Positions 16,745 through 23,922 of a DNA stretch of 33,695 nucleotides are shown piece by piece. Made by a program: the position numbers and the translations under genes. The stretch's first letter is position 1. Every line of letters starts with the position of its first letter. The notes beneath the pieces were generated by a model, which was not told the DNA's origin, did not search any database, and saw only the letters and a program-made list of their open reading frames with translations. Source of the DNA: Pseudomonadota bacterium (GTDB lineage: Bacteria; Pseudomonadota; Gammaproteobacteria; Xanthomonadales; Xanthomonadaceae); the NCBI GenBank assembly GCA_023388955.1, contig JAEWFH010000012.1:1-33695 (forward strand). Reading direction: 5' to 3'.

Positions 16745-17332
16745 ATGACCCGGATCCGTACCTTGTTCCTTTCCGCTGGCGTGCTCGGCCTCGCCGCCTG
16801 CGCCACCACCCAGGGGGACCCGGCGGCCACCGCACCGGCGGCCGAGCCGGCCGAAAGCCGGATGGCGACCGCCTCGACCGTGCACAACGCCAGGGTGAAC
16901 CTGTCGGCCGCCTCGGGCAGCCTGGTCAGCGGCACCCTGGACGTGATGGCGATGGGCGACGGCCTGCACCTGACCGGCGAGATCGGCGGGCTAACGCCCA
17001 ATGGCACCCACGCCATCCACATCCATGAAAAGGGGGACTGCAGCGCAGCCGACGCCACCAGCGCCGGCGGCCACTTCAATCCGCACGGCAACCCGCACGG
17101 CCGGGTCGGCCAGGGCGCCCACCATGGCGGCGACATGGACAACATCGTGGCCAACGCCGAGGGCGTGGCGCAGGTGAACGTGCAGGCGCAGGGCGTGGTG
17201 CTCGGTGGCGATGCGCCCAACGACGCGCTGGGCAGGGCGGTGATCGTCCACGGCGGCGCCGACGACTACACCAGCCAGCCCTCCGGCGATGCCGGCAAGC
17301 GGGTCGCCTGCGGCATCATCCGCACGCCGTAA
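16745..17332 (+). CDS. sodC: Superoxide dismutase [Cu-Zn], lipoprotein
   Basis: A 195-residue copper-zinc superoxide dismutase. The N-terminus is a lipoprotein signal with lipobox LAAC (Cys19), followed by a flexible Ala/Pro linker to about residue 45. Metal ligands are visible in HAIHIHEKGDCS (copper His pair and the first disulphide Cys), GGHFNPHGNPHG (bridging His and zinc ligands), the zinc-loop HHGGDMDN and GRAVIVHGGADDY. VACGII carries the second Cys. The enzyme dismutates superoxide in the envelope, protecting against external or host-derived superoxide. ACAGGAGAACCGCG supplies the ribosome binding site. It converges with the next gene, with only 8 bases between the stops. Confidence 0.95.
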   Translation: MTRIRTLFLSAGVLGLAACATTQGDPAATAPAAEPAESRMATASTVHNARVNLSAASGSLVSGTLDVMAMGDGLHLTGEIGGLTPNGTHAIHIHEKGDCSAADATSAGGHFNPHGNPHGRVGQGAHHGGDMDNIVANAEGVAQVNVQAQGVVLGGDAPNDALGRAVIVHGGADDYTSQPSGDAGKRVACGIIRTP

Positions 17333-17358
17333 CCGGTGGATCAGGCGAGCGCGGCGTG
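17323..17358. terminator. Inverted repeat between converging sodC and 17341-18258 gene
   Basis: CACGCCG (17323-17329) and CGGCGTG (17352-17358) form a perfect 7-bp stem round a 22-base loop that spans both stop codons. No T-tract is present. It may slow or end transcription in both directions. Confidence 0.25.
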
Positions 17359-18258
17359 GCAGTCCTCGCCGCGTTCGCAATGCACGAACGTCACCGGGAT
17401 CCCGTGTGCCGCCAGCACCGTGCCGAACTGACGCTGGCGCGCTTCGAAGTGCTGGTGCATCCGCTCCAGGCGCGCGCGCTGCTGCTCGTCGCCATGGTTC
17501 GTACCGCCGCCGTAGCGGTCGTACCAGGCGCGCGGATCCAGCATCGCGATGCGCACCTCGCCGCCGCTGAAGTGCAGTAGCGGCTCGGGCAGTTCGTCCA
17601 CCCATACCGCCTCGTCGGGTGCCAGCAGGGCGGCCTCGACCACCGGCCACAACGGGCCGAGGCCGGCGTGGTCGTACTGCATCGCGGTCATCGCCAGCAG
17701 GTCGTGCACGGTCATGTAGCGGGCGTGCTCGATGCGCAGTCCGAAGGCGTCCTGTGCGGCCAGCGCAGTGCCGGCGGCGGCCATGCCGGTCTCCAGCAGG
17801 TCGGCCTCGAAGGTGGCCGACACGCGCGCGCTGGCCTCCTCCGGACCCGACAGCACGAACGGGACCAGCCGCAGCGGCCCGCCGGCATGTTCGGACGACG
17901 GCGTCAGCGCGCCCGGAAGCCGGCCCTCGTGGCTGCCGAAGGCGATCACCCGGCCCTGGCCGTGCGCGATGCCACTGCGCGGGGCACGTGCGGCGAGCTG
18001 GTCGAGCTCGGCATGCAGCGGCCAGGCCGGGCGCAGCAGTTCGATCGGGTCGTAGTGCGCGCCGACGGTGACCAGGTCCAGCGCCGCAGCATCCGGGGCG
18101 AGCCGGGCCAGGTCGCGGGCGACCAGCCCGGCGAGGGTTTCCACCTCGGTCCGGGCCAGGGCGTCGCGCCCCACCGGGGACAGGCCGGTCAGTTCCAGCG
18201 CCAGTGCGCCGAGGACCCGCGGGGTAGCCGCGGACGGGGGATTCTGGGATGCGGGCAT
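17341..18258 (-). CDS. Conserved-looking protein of unknown function
   Basis: A 305-residue protein from the ATG at 18258, which has AGGA 5 bases upstream; the frame is open for 14 more codons without a ribosome binding site. There is no signal peptide or membrane segment. Visible stretches are an N-terminal helical part (LARTEVETLAGLVARDLARL), a central beta-rich part (GRVIAFGSHEGRLPG, LRLVPFVLSGPE) and a C-terminal part with many Asp, Tyr, Arg and His residues (MLDPRAWYDRYGGG). It ends with two Cys in VHCERGEDCHAALA. I do not recognise a family. The composition and third-base GC are those of a real gene, and it is the only good frame in this interval. It is divergent from the thiolase gene. 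Confidence 0.7.
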   Translation of the reverse strand: MPASQNPPSAATPRVLGALALELTGLSPVGRDALARTEVETLAGLVARDLARLAPDAAALDLVTVGAHYDPIELLRPAWPLHAELDQLAARAPRSGIAHGQGRVIAFGSHEGRLPGALTPSSEHAGGPLRLVPFVLSGPEEASARVSATFEADLLETGMAAAGTALAAQDAFGLRIEHARYMTVHDLLAMTAMQYDHAGLGPLWPVVEAALLAPDEAVWVDELPEPLLHFSGGEVRIAMLDPRAWYDRYGGGTNHGDEQQRARLERMHQHFEARQRQFGTVLAAHGIPVTFVHCERGEDCHAALA

Positions 18259-18288
18259 GGGGTCCTGAAGCGAACGGTACGCTGGCGT

Positions 18289-18317
18289 TTGGTGACGCAA
18301 AGGGGCGGCGCTACACT
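18289..18317 (+). promoter_or_regulatory. Sigma-70-like promoter of the thiolase gene
   Basis: TTGGTG (18289-18294) and TACACT (18312-18317) are separated by exactly 17 bases, 35 bases upstream of the thiolase ATG. The match is reasonable for a GC-rich xanthomonad. Confidence 0.5.
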
Positions 18318-18351
18318 CGGGCCATTATGCCTGCTCCGGCGAGGTGACCCG

Positions 18352-19629
18352 ATGCGTCCAGTCCGCCCCGTAGCCATCCTTGGCGGCGTGCGAATCCCGT
18401 TCTGCCGACAGAACACCGCCTATGCGGACGTCGGAAACCTCGGCATGTCGGTACGCACGCTGGGCGCGCTGGTGGAGAAGTTCGGCCTGCACGGCCAAGT
18501 GCTCGGCGAAGTGGCCATGGGCGCGGTGATCAAGCACTCCTCGGACTGGAACCTGGGCCGCGAGGCCGCGCTGTCGTCCGGCCTGTCGCCACTGACCCCG
18601 GGCATCACCCTGCAGCGCGCGTGCGGCACCTCGCTGGACACCATCAACACGGTGGCCACCAAGATCGCCACCGGGCAGATCGAGGCCGGCATCGGCGGCG
18701 GCAGCGACACCACCTCGGACGTGCCCATCGTCTATGGCAAGGAGCTGCGCCGGCGCCTGCTGGCCGCCAACGCGGCCAGGGACCCGAAGGGCAAGCTTGC
18801 CCAGTTCCGCGGCTTCGGCCTGTCCGAGCTCAAGCCCGAGTTCCCCGGCGTGGCCGAGCCGCGCACCGGCAAGTCGATGGGCGAGCACTGCGAGGACATG
18901 GCCAAGCAGTGGAACATCGGCCGCGACTCGCAGGACGAGTGGGCGCTGTCCTCGCACCAGAAGCTGGCCGCGGCCTACGAGCGCGGTTTCTTCGACGACC
19001 TGGTGGTGAGCTTCCGGGGCGTGTCGCGCGACAACGTCCTGCGCCCGGACAGCACGCTGGAAAAGCTGGCCACCCTGAAGCCCGCTTTCGACCGTGTGTC
19101 CGGCCGCGGCACTCTCACCGCCGGCAACTCCACCCCGCTGACCGACGGCGCCGCCGCCTGCCTGCTGGCCTCCGACGAGTGGGCCGCCGAGCATGGCCAC
19201 GAGGTGCTGTGCCACCTGCGCGACGTGCACGTGGCCGCGGTCGACTTCGTCCACGGCGAGGGGCTGCTGATGGCGCCTACCGTGGCCGTGCCGCAGATGC
19301 TGGCACGCAACGGCCTGAGCCTGCAGGACTTCGACTTCTACGAGATCCACGAGGCCTTCGCCGCCCAGGTGCTGTGCACGCTGCGGGCCTGGGAGAGCGA
19401 GGAGTACTGCCGCACCCGCCTGGGCCTGGAGCAGCCGCTGGGGCGCATCGATCCTTCGAAGATCAATCCCAATGGCTCTTCGCTGGCGACCGGGCACCCG
19501 TTCGCGGCGACCGGCGCGCGGATCGTTGCCAGCGCGGCGAAGGAGCTGAAGGCCCGTGGCGGCGGACGCTGCCTGGTGTCGATCTGCACCGCCGGCGGCA
19601 TGGGCGTGGTCGCCATCCTGGAGCGCTGA
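18352..19629 (+). CDS. fadI: FadI-like acetyl-CoA acyltransferase (thiolase)
   Basis: A 425-residue thiolase. The nucleophilic Cys91 is in ITLQRACGTSLDT. The family signatures follow: GGGSDTTSDVP, NSTPLTDGAAA, EIHEAFAAQVL, GHPFAATGARI and the second catalytic Cys in SICTAGGMG. GGSDTTSDVP and HPFAATGAR resemble the FadI branch (beta subunit of the anaerobic/secondary fatty-acid oxidation complex) rather than FadA or biosynthetic PhaA. It should cleave 3-ketoacyl-CoA with CoA in beta-oxidation, or run in reverse. No fadJ-like partner is in the window, so the assignment within thiolases is moderate. GAGGTGACCCG precedes the ATG. It converges with tssL. Confidence 0.82.
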   Translation: MRPVRPVAILGGVRIPFCRQNTAYADVGNLGMSVRTLGALVEKFGLHGQVLGEVAMGAVIKHSSDWNLGREAALSSGLSPLTPGITLQRACGTSLDTINTVATKIATGQIEAGIGGGSDTTSDVPIVYGKELRRRLLAANAARDPKGKLAQFRGFGLSELKPEFPGVAEPRTGKSMGEHCEDMAKQWNIGRDSQDEWALSSHQKLAAAYERGFFDDLVVSFRGVSRDNVLRPDSTLEKLATLKPAFDRVSGRGTLTAGNSTPLTDGAAACLLASDEWAAEHGHEVLCHLRDVHVAAVDFVHGEGLLMAPTVAVPQMLARNGLSLQDFDFYEIHEAFAAQVLCTLRAWESEEYCRTRLGLEQPLGRIDPSKINPNGSSLATGHPFAATGARIVASAAKELKARGGGRCLVSICTAGGMGVVAILER

Positions 19630-19664
19630 CGACCACGTTCCATCCAGGCAAGCAGGGCGCAACA

Positions 19665-19679
19665 GCCGCCACCGGCGGC
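19665..19679. terminator. Hairpin between converging thiolase and tssL genes
   Basis: GCCGCC-ACC-GGCGGC is a perfect 6-bp GC stem with a 3-base loop, placed in the 67-bp gap between the two stops. There is no T-tract, so function as a terminator is tentative. Confidence 0.35.
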
Positions 19680-19696
19680 GTACTGCGCCGGACCGA

Positions 19697-20485
19697 TCAG
19701 GGCAGGGTGATGGTCAGGTGCGCCGTCTTCCCCGGCATCTGCACCACGTCCTCGTACGCTGCCAGCTCCCGTTCGGTTTCCCCGGCCAGCACCGCGCCCA
19801 GGCCGAACCAGCCCACCAGCCCGACCACGGCCAGCATCGCCGCCGGTGCCCACAGCGGCACCACCCGCCGCAGCGCATGCGTGACCCGGTCCGGCGGCAG
19901 CCAGTGTGGTGCGAAGGCGGCGCGCTTGCCCTTGAGGTAGGTGATCTCGTCACCGAGCCGGGCGACCAGGTAGCCGAGCTTTTCCGGCCCTTCCAGCCGG
20001 TACTTGCCCTCGAAGCCCAGCAGCAGGACGTAGTGGCAGACCTCCAGCGACGGCAGCCGCGGTGCCCCCTGTGCACGCAGCTCCTCCAGGCGGTCGAAGA
20101 AGTGTTCGCCAGCCAGGTGCTCGCCGAACAGGCGCAGCTGCAGCGGATTGCGTTCCCACTGTTCGCGCAGCGCGGAAGGCTGGCCGAGCATGGCCTCGTC
20201 GATGGCGGCGCAGAACGCGTAGCGTGCCGCGTACACGTCCTCGGCGGCGATCCCGAGCCGGTGGGCACCGCGCTCGACTTCTTCCAGCAAGCGCTGCACT
20301 TGCGCGACGAACGCCTCGGCATCGCCTGGCAGGCGCCCGCGCTTGAGCAGCATCAGCAGGTGGAAACCGTCCGACATCAGATCCAGCAGACTGCGTGCGC
20401 CGCTGCCCGCCGCAGGAGCCGGGGCGGCCCGGGCGGGGTCGAGCGAAGGAATCGGCGAGGGAATCGGGGGGTTGCGGTAGTCCAT
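19697..20485 (-). CDS. tssL: T6SS membrane-complex protein TssL (DotU/IcmH-like)
   Basis: A 262-residue DotU/IcmH-family protein. After a Pro/Ala-rich N-terminus (residues 1-30) comes the cytoplasmic helical domain with AARYAFCAAIDEAMLG, WERNPLQLRLFGEHLAGEHFFDRLEEL and CHYVLLLGFEGKYRLEG, all typical of TssL. A single membrane helix near the C-terminus (APAAMLAVVGLVGWFGLGAV, about residues 215-234) leaves a short periplasmic tail, as in short TssL; no peptidoglycan-binding domain is attached. TssL joins TssM and TssJ in the trans-envelope complex and contacts TssK on the cytoplasmic side. The start is 22 bases after tssK. This is the last gene of tssJ-tssK-tssL; the tssM that often follows is missing. 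Confidence 0.93.
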   Translation of the reverse strand: MDYRNPPIPSPIPSLDPARAAPAPAAGSGARSLLDLMSDGFHLLMLLKRGRLPGDAEAFVAQVQRLLEEVERGAHRLGIAAEDVYAARYAFCAAIDEAMLGQPSALREQWERNPLQLRLFGEHLAGEHFFDRLEELRAQGAPRLPSLEVCHYVLLLGFEGKYRLEGPEKLGYLVARLGDEITYLKGKRAAFAPHWLPPDRVTHALRRVVPLWAPAAMLAVVGLVGWFGLGAVLAGETERELAAYEDVVQMPGKTAHLTITLP

Positions 20486-20507
20486 GGCGTCCTGCCGTAG
20501 GCGGTGC

Positions 20508-21848
20508 TTACGAGGTCAATGCGATGAGTTCGAGCTGCAGCTCGCGGATGCCCGAGGGTACGTAGACGCTCAGCGAACCGGCCTTGAGCAGCCGCTCGTA
20601 CAGGGGGCCTCGTGGCTCGATGGCGAAGTACTGGCACCCCGGGCGCACCGGGATCGCGGCCGGTACCTGGGCGGCGTGGACCAGCTTCAGGCCGGGCAGC
20701 GCGGACAGCACGCACTTCTCGACATCGTCCGGGGCGCCGGTCTTGAAGCGCACCGGAACGGTCTGCACCAGCTCGTTGGCCGGCAGGTCCGCGCCGACCG
20801 CCAGGTACAGCGCCGCATCCCCGTCCACGCCATGGGCATCGAGCCGGCCCAGGTGGAAGGACGGCTTGGTCTCTTCCAGTGGAATGCGGGTGTAGCGTGC
20901 GGAGATCACGGTGTCGAGAAGTTCGCGGATGATCGCGAACAGCGGGTCGAACCCTGCCGCCGGCTCCGCGTGCCGGTAGGGGGGCAGGTCGGCCAGGGTG
21001 TGCCCGCGCGAGAAGGTCAGCAGGCCGCCGGCCAGTCGCAGCAGCTCCTGGTGCAGGCGTTCGGGATGCAGGCCGGGGTGCTGGTGCAGGTGGCCCAGCG
21101 CCGCGAACCCGGCGTTGACCGTGTGCAGCAGCCAGAACGAGGCGATGTCGCCGGAGCGGAACTCGACCACCGACTGCGAGGGTTCGCGGTGGTGCCCGTA
21201 CAGGGCCGCGGTCTTGGCCTGCAGCGCGTCGAGCAGGCGCCGCAGGCGTGCCTGCAGGGGTGGCAGTGCCTGCAGGGCGAGTGCTGGCGGCAGGAAATCG
21301 GGGTCGACCTCGAAGCCGCCGGTCGCGGTACGCCGCACGCGCAGCACCGGCAGGCTGGCACAGGCATCGCGCGGCTCGTCGTCGGTCAGCAGCCGCACGC
21401 TCTTGCTCAGCACGGCAAGCTCGGCCTCGCCGGCCTCGGTGTAGAGATCGGCGGCTGGCTGGCTGGTTTGCCGGTAGCGGGCACCGCGGCCCTCGTCCGC
21501 ACCACAGTTGCCCCCCTGCTCGCGCAGCAGCGGCCAGGCCAGGTGGACGGTGGTGGACTGCACGCCCGCTGGCAGATGCTCCAGGACCAGCGGGTCGGGG
21601 AGGGTGTCGGCGCCGGGGGCGTCGTACGGCTCGCCGTCGGGGAAGACCAGCGACAGCCGCTGCATCCGCAGCACGCCGGAGGCCAGCGACCCGGGATCGA
21701 ACACCGCCTCGCGCACGCCCCACGCATAAGGGTGCAACGCGCCGGCCACGGCCTGCAGCCGGGCCTCGTGGTAGGCGTCCTGGCGCTGGAAGTGCTGCGG
21801 GCGCAGGAACAGACCTTCGCCCCAAAGAACCTTCGACATCCGGCTCAT
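20508..21848 (-). CDS. tssK: T6SS baseplate protein TssK
   Basis: A 446-residue TssK. The characteristic N-terminus MSKVLWGEGLFLRPQHFQRQD starts four residues into the protein from the ATG at 21848, which has GAGGA just upstream. The middle holds the usual shell-domain pattern (NELVQTVPVRFKTG, LPGLKLVHAAQVPAAIPVRPGCQYFAIE) and the end is IRELQLELIAL. TssK trimers connect the TssEFG baseplate wedges to the TssJLM membrane complex. Length is normal. The frame is open for 15 more codons to 21893, but there is no ribosome binding site there. It follows tssJ by 81 bases. Confidence 0.95.
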   Translation of the reverse strand: MSRMSKVLWGEGLFLRPQHFQRQDAYHEARLQAVAGALHPYAWGVREAVFDPGSLASGVLRMQRLSLVFPDGEPYDAPGADTLPDPLVLEHLPAGVQSTTVHLAWPLLREQGGNCGADEGRGARYRQTSQPAADLYTEAGEAELAVLSKSVRLLTDDEPRDACASLPVLRVRRTATGGFEVDPDFLPPALALQALPPLQARLRRLLDALQAKTAALYGHHREPSQSVVEFRSGDIASFWLLHTVNAGFAALGHLHQHPGLHPERLHQELLRLAGGLLTFSRGHTLADLPPYRHAEPAAGFDPLFAIIRELLDTVISARYTRIPLEETKPSFHLGRLDAHGVDGDAALYLAVGADLPANELVQTVPVRFKTGAPDDVEKCVLSALPGLKLVHAAQVPAAIPVRPGCQYFAIEPRGPLYERLLKAGSLSVYVPSGIRELQLELIALTS

Positions 21849-21929
21849 GTGTTCCTCATCCCTGGATCGTTCGCCATCCGTGGCCGCGTACATGCCGCCA
21901 GCCGGCAGGATATCGCAAAGTGGGCGGGC

Positions 21930-22571
21930 TCAACCCGCCGGACTGCTGCAACGGCTGCCCGACAGGCTGTGCGCCTCGCCGGCCAGCGCGGTCTGCAGGG
22001 CGGTGACGGAGGGCGTGGTCATCGCGCACGCATGCAGGCCGACGGTGATGCCACCGGCCTCCGCCGCGGCGGGGTCGAAGACCAGTCGCCAGCGCACCGG
22101 TGCGGGCTGCCGGAACAGCGCGACCACGCCCAGGTGCCGGCCCTCGGCGGGAAGCTGCTCGAGCACCTCGTGGCGCTGGCCGGGCGCGAGCAGGAACTCG
22201 GTGACCGCCAGCACGTCGCCGCCGAGCATGTCGATCTCGCGCTGCTCGTCGACGAAGACCTCGAACGGTGCCTGCTCGAACCGGGTCCGGTCACGCAACT
22301 GGTAGACGCGCACGACCAGGGAAAGGGCCCGGGCATCGGTGCCGGCGTTGAGGTTGTCGCCCGCATGCAGGCGCAGGCGGACCTGGCGGGGCTGTGGTTC
22401 CTGCGCCTGCAGGCCAACCCGCTGCAGTGTCGAATCCACCGCCTGTCGCACGCCGCTGCCGGCACAGGCGGCGAGCATGGCGCAGGCCAGCGCGCCCAGC
22501 AGGCCGCGCCGCAGCATGCCAACGGCGGGACGGCCTCGCGCGGCCGCACCTTCCCTGGTGAATCGCTCCAT
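21930..22571 (-). CDS. tssJ: T6SS outer-membrane lipoprotein TssJ
   Basis: A 213-residue TssJ-type lipoprotein. The lipobox MLAAC has Cys36 counted from the ATG at 22571. A shorter start at 22517 would give a tidy 17-residue signal before the Cys, but only the 22571 site has GGAG nearby (8 bases upstream). The mature part is a transthyretin-like beta sandwich: VRLRLHAGDNLNAG (the consensus NLN of TssJ), LSLVVRVYQLRDRTRFEQA, FLLAPGQRHEVLEQLPAEGRHLGVVALF and WRLVFDP. It is anchored in the outer membrane and holds TssM. It is the first gene of the minus-strand T6SS operon, divergent from the TPR lipoprotein. Confidence 0.92.
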   Translation of the reverse strand: MERFTREGAAARGRPAVGMLRRGLLGALACAMLAACAGSGVRQAVDSTLQRVGLQAQEPQPRQVRLRLHAGDNLNAGTDARALSLVVRVYQLRDRTRFEQAPFEVFVDEQREIDMLGGDVLAVTEFLLAPGQRHEVLEQLPAEGRHLGVVALFRQPAPVRWRLVFDPAAAEAGGITVGLHACAMTTPSVTALQTALAGEAHSLSGSRCSSPAG

Positions 22572-22623
22572 CGTTTCCACTCCGTCGTCGCTTTCCCGGA
22601 AGCCATCGCGCGTACATCGCGGG

Positions 22624-22653
22624 TTGACTTGGGGCAGGCAAGGCTACTATATC
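22624..22653 (+). promoter_or_regulatory. Sigma-70-like promoter of the main T6SS operon
   Basis: TTGACT (5 of 6) at 22624-22629 and TATATC (4 of 6) at 22648-22653, 18 bases apart, lie in the 184-bp gap between the divergent T6SS operons. On the other strand TATAGT (22651-22646) could serve as a -10 for tssJ, so the two promoters may overlap. No sigma-54 site was found here. Confidence 0.5.
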
Positions 22654-22755
22654 TGTCGCCCGGTGCACGCCCGCCCCGCCGGTTCCGGCGGGGGCAACGC
22701 AAGACCAAAGGATTGGCCGCATCGCACCATGCGCGCCCACAAGGAGAGTGACCCG

Positions 22756-23373
22756 ATGCCCGCATTCCGCCCGGAATCCGTCTGCCGTTCCCTCGCGACC
22801 ATCGTGCTGGTGGCCGTGCTGGCCGCCTGCAGCACGACCGGTGGCAAGCGCGAAGTTCCCCCGTTCGCCGAGCTGATGGACCGTGCCGAGGCCGAGGTTG
22901 GCGTGGGCCGGATCGAGGCTGCCGTCCTCGCATTCAATGACGCCGCGCGCGCCGATCCGCTGCGCAAGGAGCCCTGGGTCCGCATGGCCCAGCTGCACTT
23001 TGACGCCGGCAACTACGGCCACGCCATCGTCGCCGCCGAGGAGGTCCTGCAGCGGGATGCCGCCGATCCCGTTGCCGACAGCGTGCTGACGGTGGCCGGC
23101 CTGCGCGTGGCCGCGCAGTCGCTGCAGCGGCTGCAGGGCAACGGCGCGATCGCCTCCGAGTCCGCCCGGGCCGAAGCCGGCCGCCTGGCCGCGACCATGC
23201 GCGCCACGATGGGCGCGGACATCCTGGCCGACCCGGAAGCCGAAAAGCCCCGGCGCCAGGTCCGCCGCAGCGCCGCCCCGGCGCGCCGCGCACCGGCCCC
23301 GGCCGCCACCACCGCGCCCGCGCAGGGTTCGGACGGAAAGATCGCAAATCCGTTCGGTGGCATCGGCGGCTAG
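22756..23373 (+). CDS. T6SS-linked TPR lipoprotein
   Basis: A 205-residue lipoprotein. AAGGAG lies 10 bases before the ATG at 22756; an upstream in-frame ATG at 22729 is less likely. The signal ends in VLAACSTT with lipobox Cys25. Residues 35-110 form two TPR-like helix pairs (LMDRAEAEVGVGRIEAAVLAFNDAARADP, AQLHFDAGNYGHAIVAAEEVLQRDA). Residues 160-190 are a Pro/Ala/Arg-rich linker (PRRQVRRSAAPARRAPAPA), followed by a short ending with NPFGGIGG. It opens the plus-strand T6SS operon, 36 bases before tssB, so it is probably an accessory envelope part of this system. It is not one of the 13 core Tss proteins and I cannot give it a proven role. Confidence 0.8.
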   Translation: MPAFRPESVCRSLATIVLVAVLAACSTTGGKREVPPFAELMDRAEAEVGVGRIEAAVLAFNDAARADPLRKEPWVRMAQLHFDAGNYGHAIVAAEEVLQRDAADPVADSVLTVAGLRVAAQSLQRLQGNGAIASESARAEAGRLAATMRATMGADILADPEAEKPRRQVRRSAAPARRAPAPAATTAPAQGSDGKIANPFGGIGG

Positions 23374-23409
23374 CCCGACCCCCCGCTTTCTCGTCAGGGA
23401 GACGATGAG

Positions 23410-23919
23410 ATGTCCAAGAAAGAATCGGTCCAGAAGCGCCTGCAGAAGGTGCGTCCCCCGCGTGTCCAGCTGACCTACGACGTCGAGAAGGGCGATGCCA
23501 TCGAGCAGAAGGAGATTCCCTTCGTCGTCGGCGTGCTGGGCGACTTCAGCGGCCAGCCGGAGCAGCCGCTGCCCCGGCTGAAGGACCGCAAGTTCGTCAA
23601 CGTCGACCTGGACAACTTCGACGAGGTGATGGAGGGCATGGCGCCGCGTGCGCAGTTCCGCGTGCCCAACGCCATCAGCGAGGAGGGCGGCGAGTTTGCC
23701 GTCGAGCTCAAGTTCAACTCGATCGACGACTTCCGGCCCGAGGCGGTGGTGGAGCAGGTCGAACCGCTGCGCAAGCTGCTGGAAGCCCGCTCCCGGCTGG
23801 CCGACCTGCGCAACAAGGTGGCCGGCAACGAGAAGCTCGAAGACCTGCTCAACGACGTACTCGCCAACACCGAGCAGCTCCGGCAGCTGGGTGCGGAACA
23901 GCCGGAAGGACAGGAGTAA
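23410..23919 (+). CDS. tssB: T6SS sheath protein TssB (VipA)
   Basis: A 169-residue TssB/VipA. Visible family features are the basic N-terminus (SVQKRLQKVRPPRVQLTYDV), PFVVGVLGDFSG, LKDRKFVNVDLDNFDEVM and FRPEAVVEQVEPLRKLLEARSRLADL, the long helix that pairs with TssC. With TssC it builds the contractile sheath around the Hcp tube in the cytoplasm. The length is typical. The ATG has GGGAGACGATGAG just upstream. The stop is 3 bases before the tssC ATG, so the two subunits are made together. Confidence 0.97.
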   Translation: MSKKESVQKRLQKVRPPRVQLTYDVEKGDAIEQKEIPFVVGVLGDFSGQPEQPLPRLKDRKFVNVDLDNFDEVMEGMAPRAQFRVPNAISEEGGEFAVELKFNSIDDFRPEAVVEQVEPLRKLLEARSRLADLRNKVAGNEKLEDLLNDVLANTEQLRQLGAEQPEGQE

Positions 23920-23922
23920 GCC

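Noticed and set aside
23374..23409. Possible separate promoter before tssB
   Set aside because: Only 36 bases separate it from the TPR lipoprotein gene, and no -35/-10 pair was seen; co-transcription is simpler.
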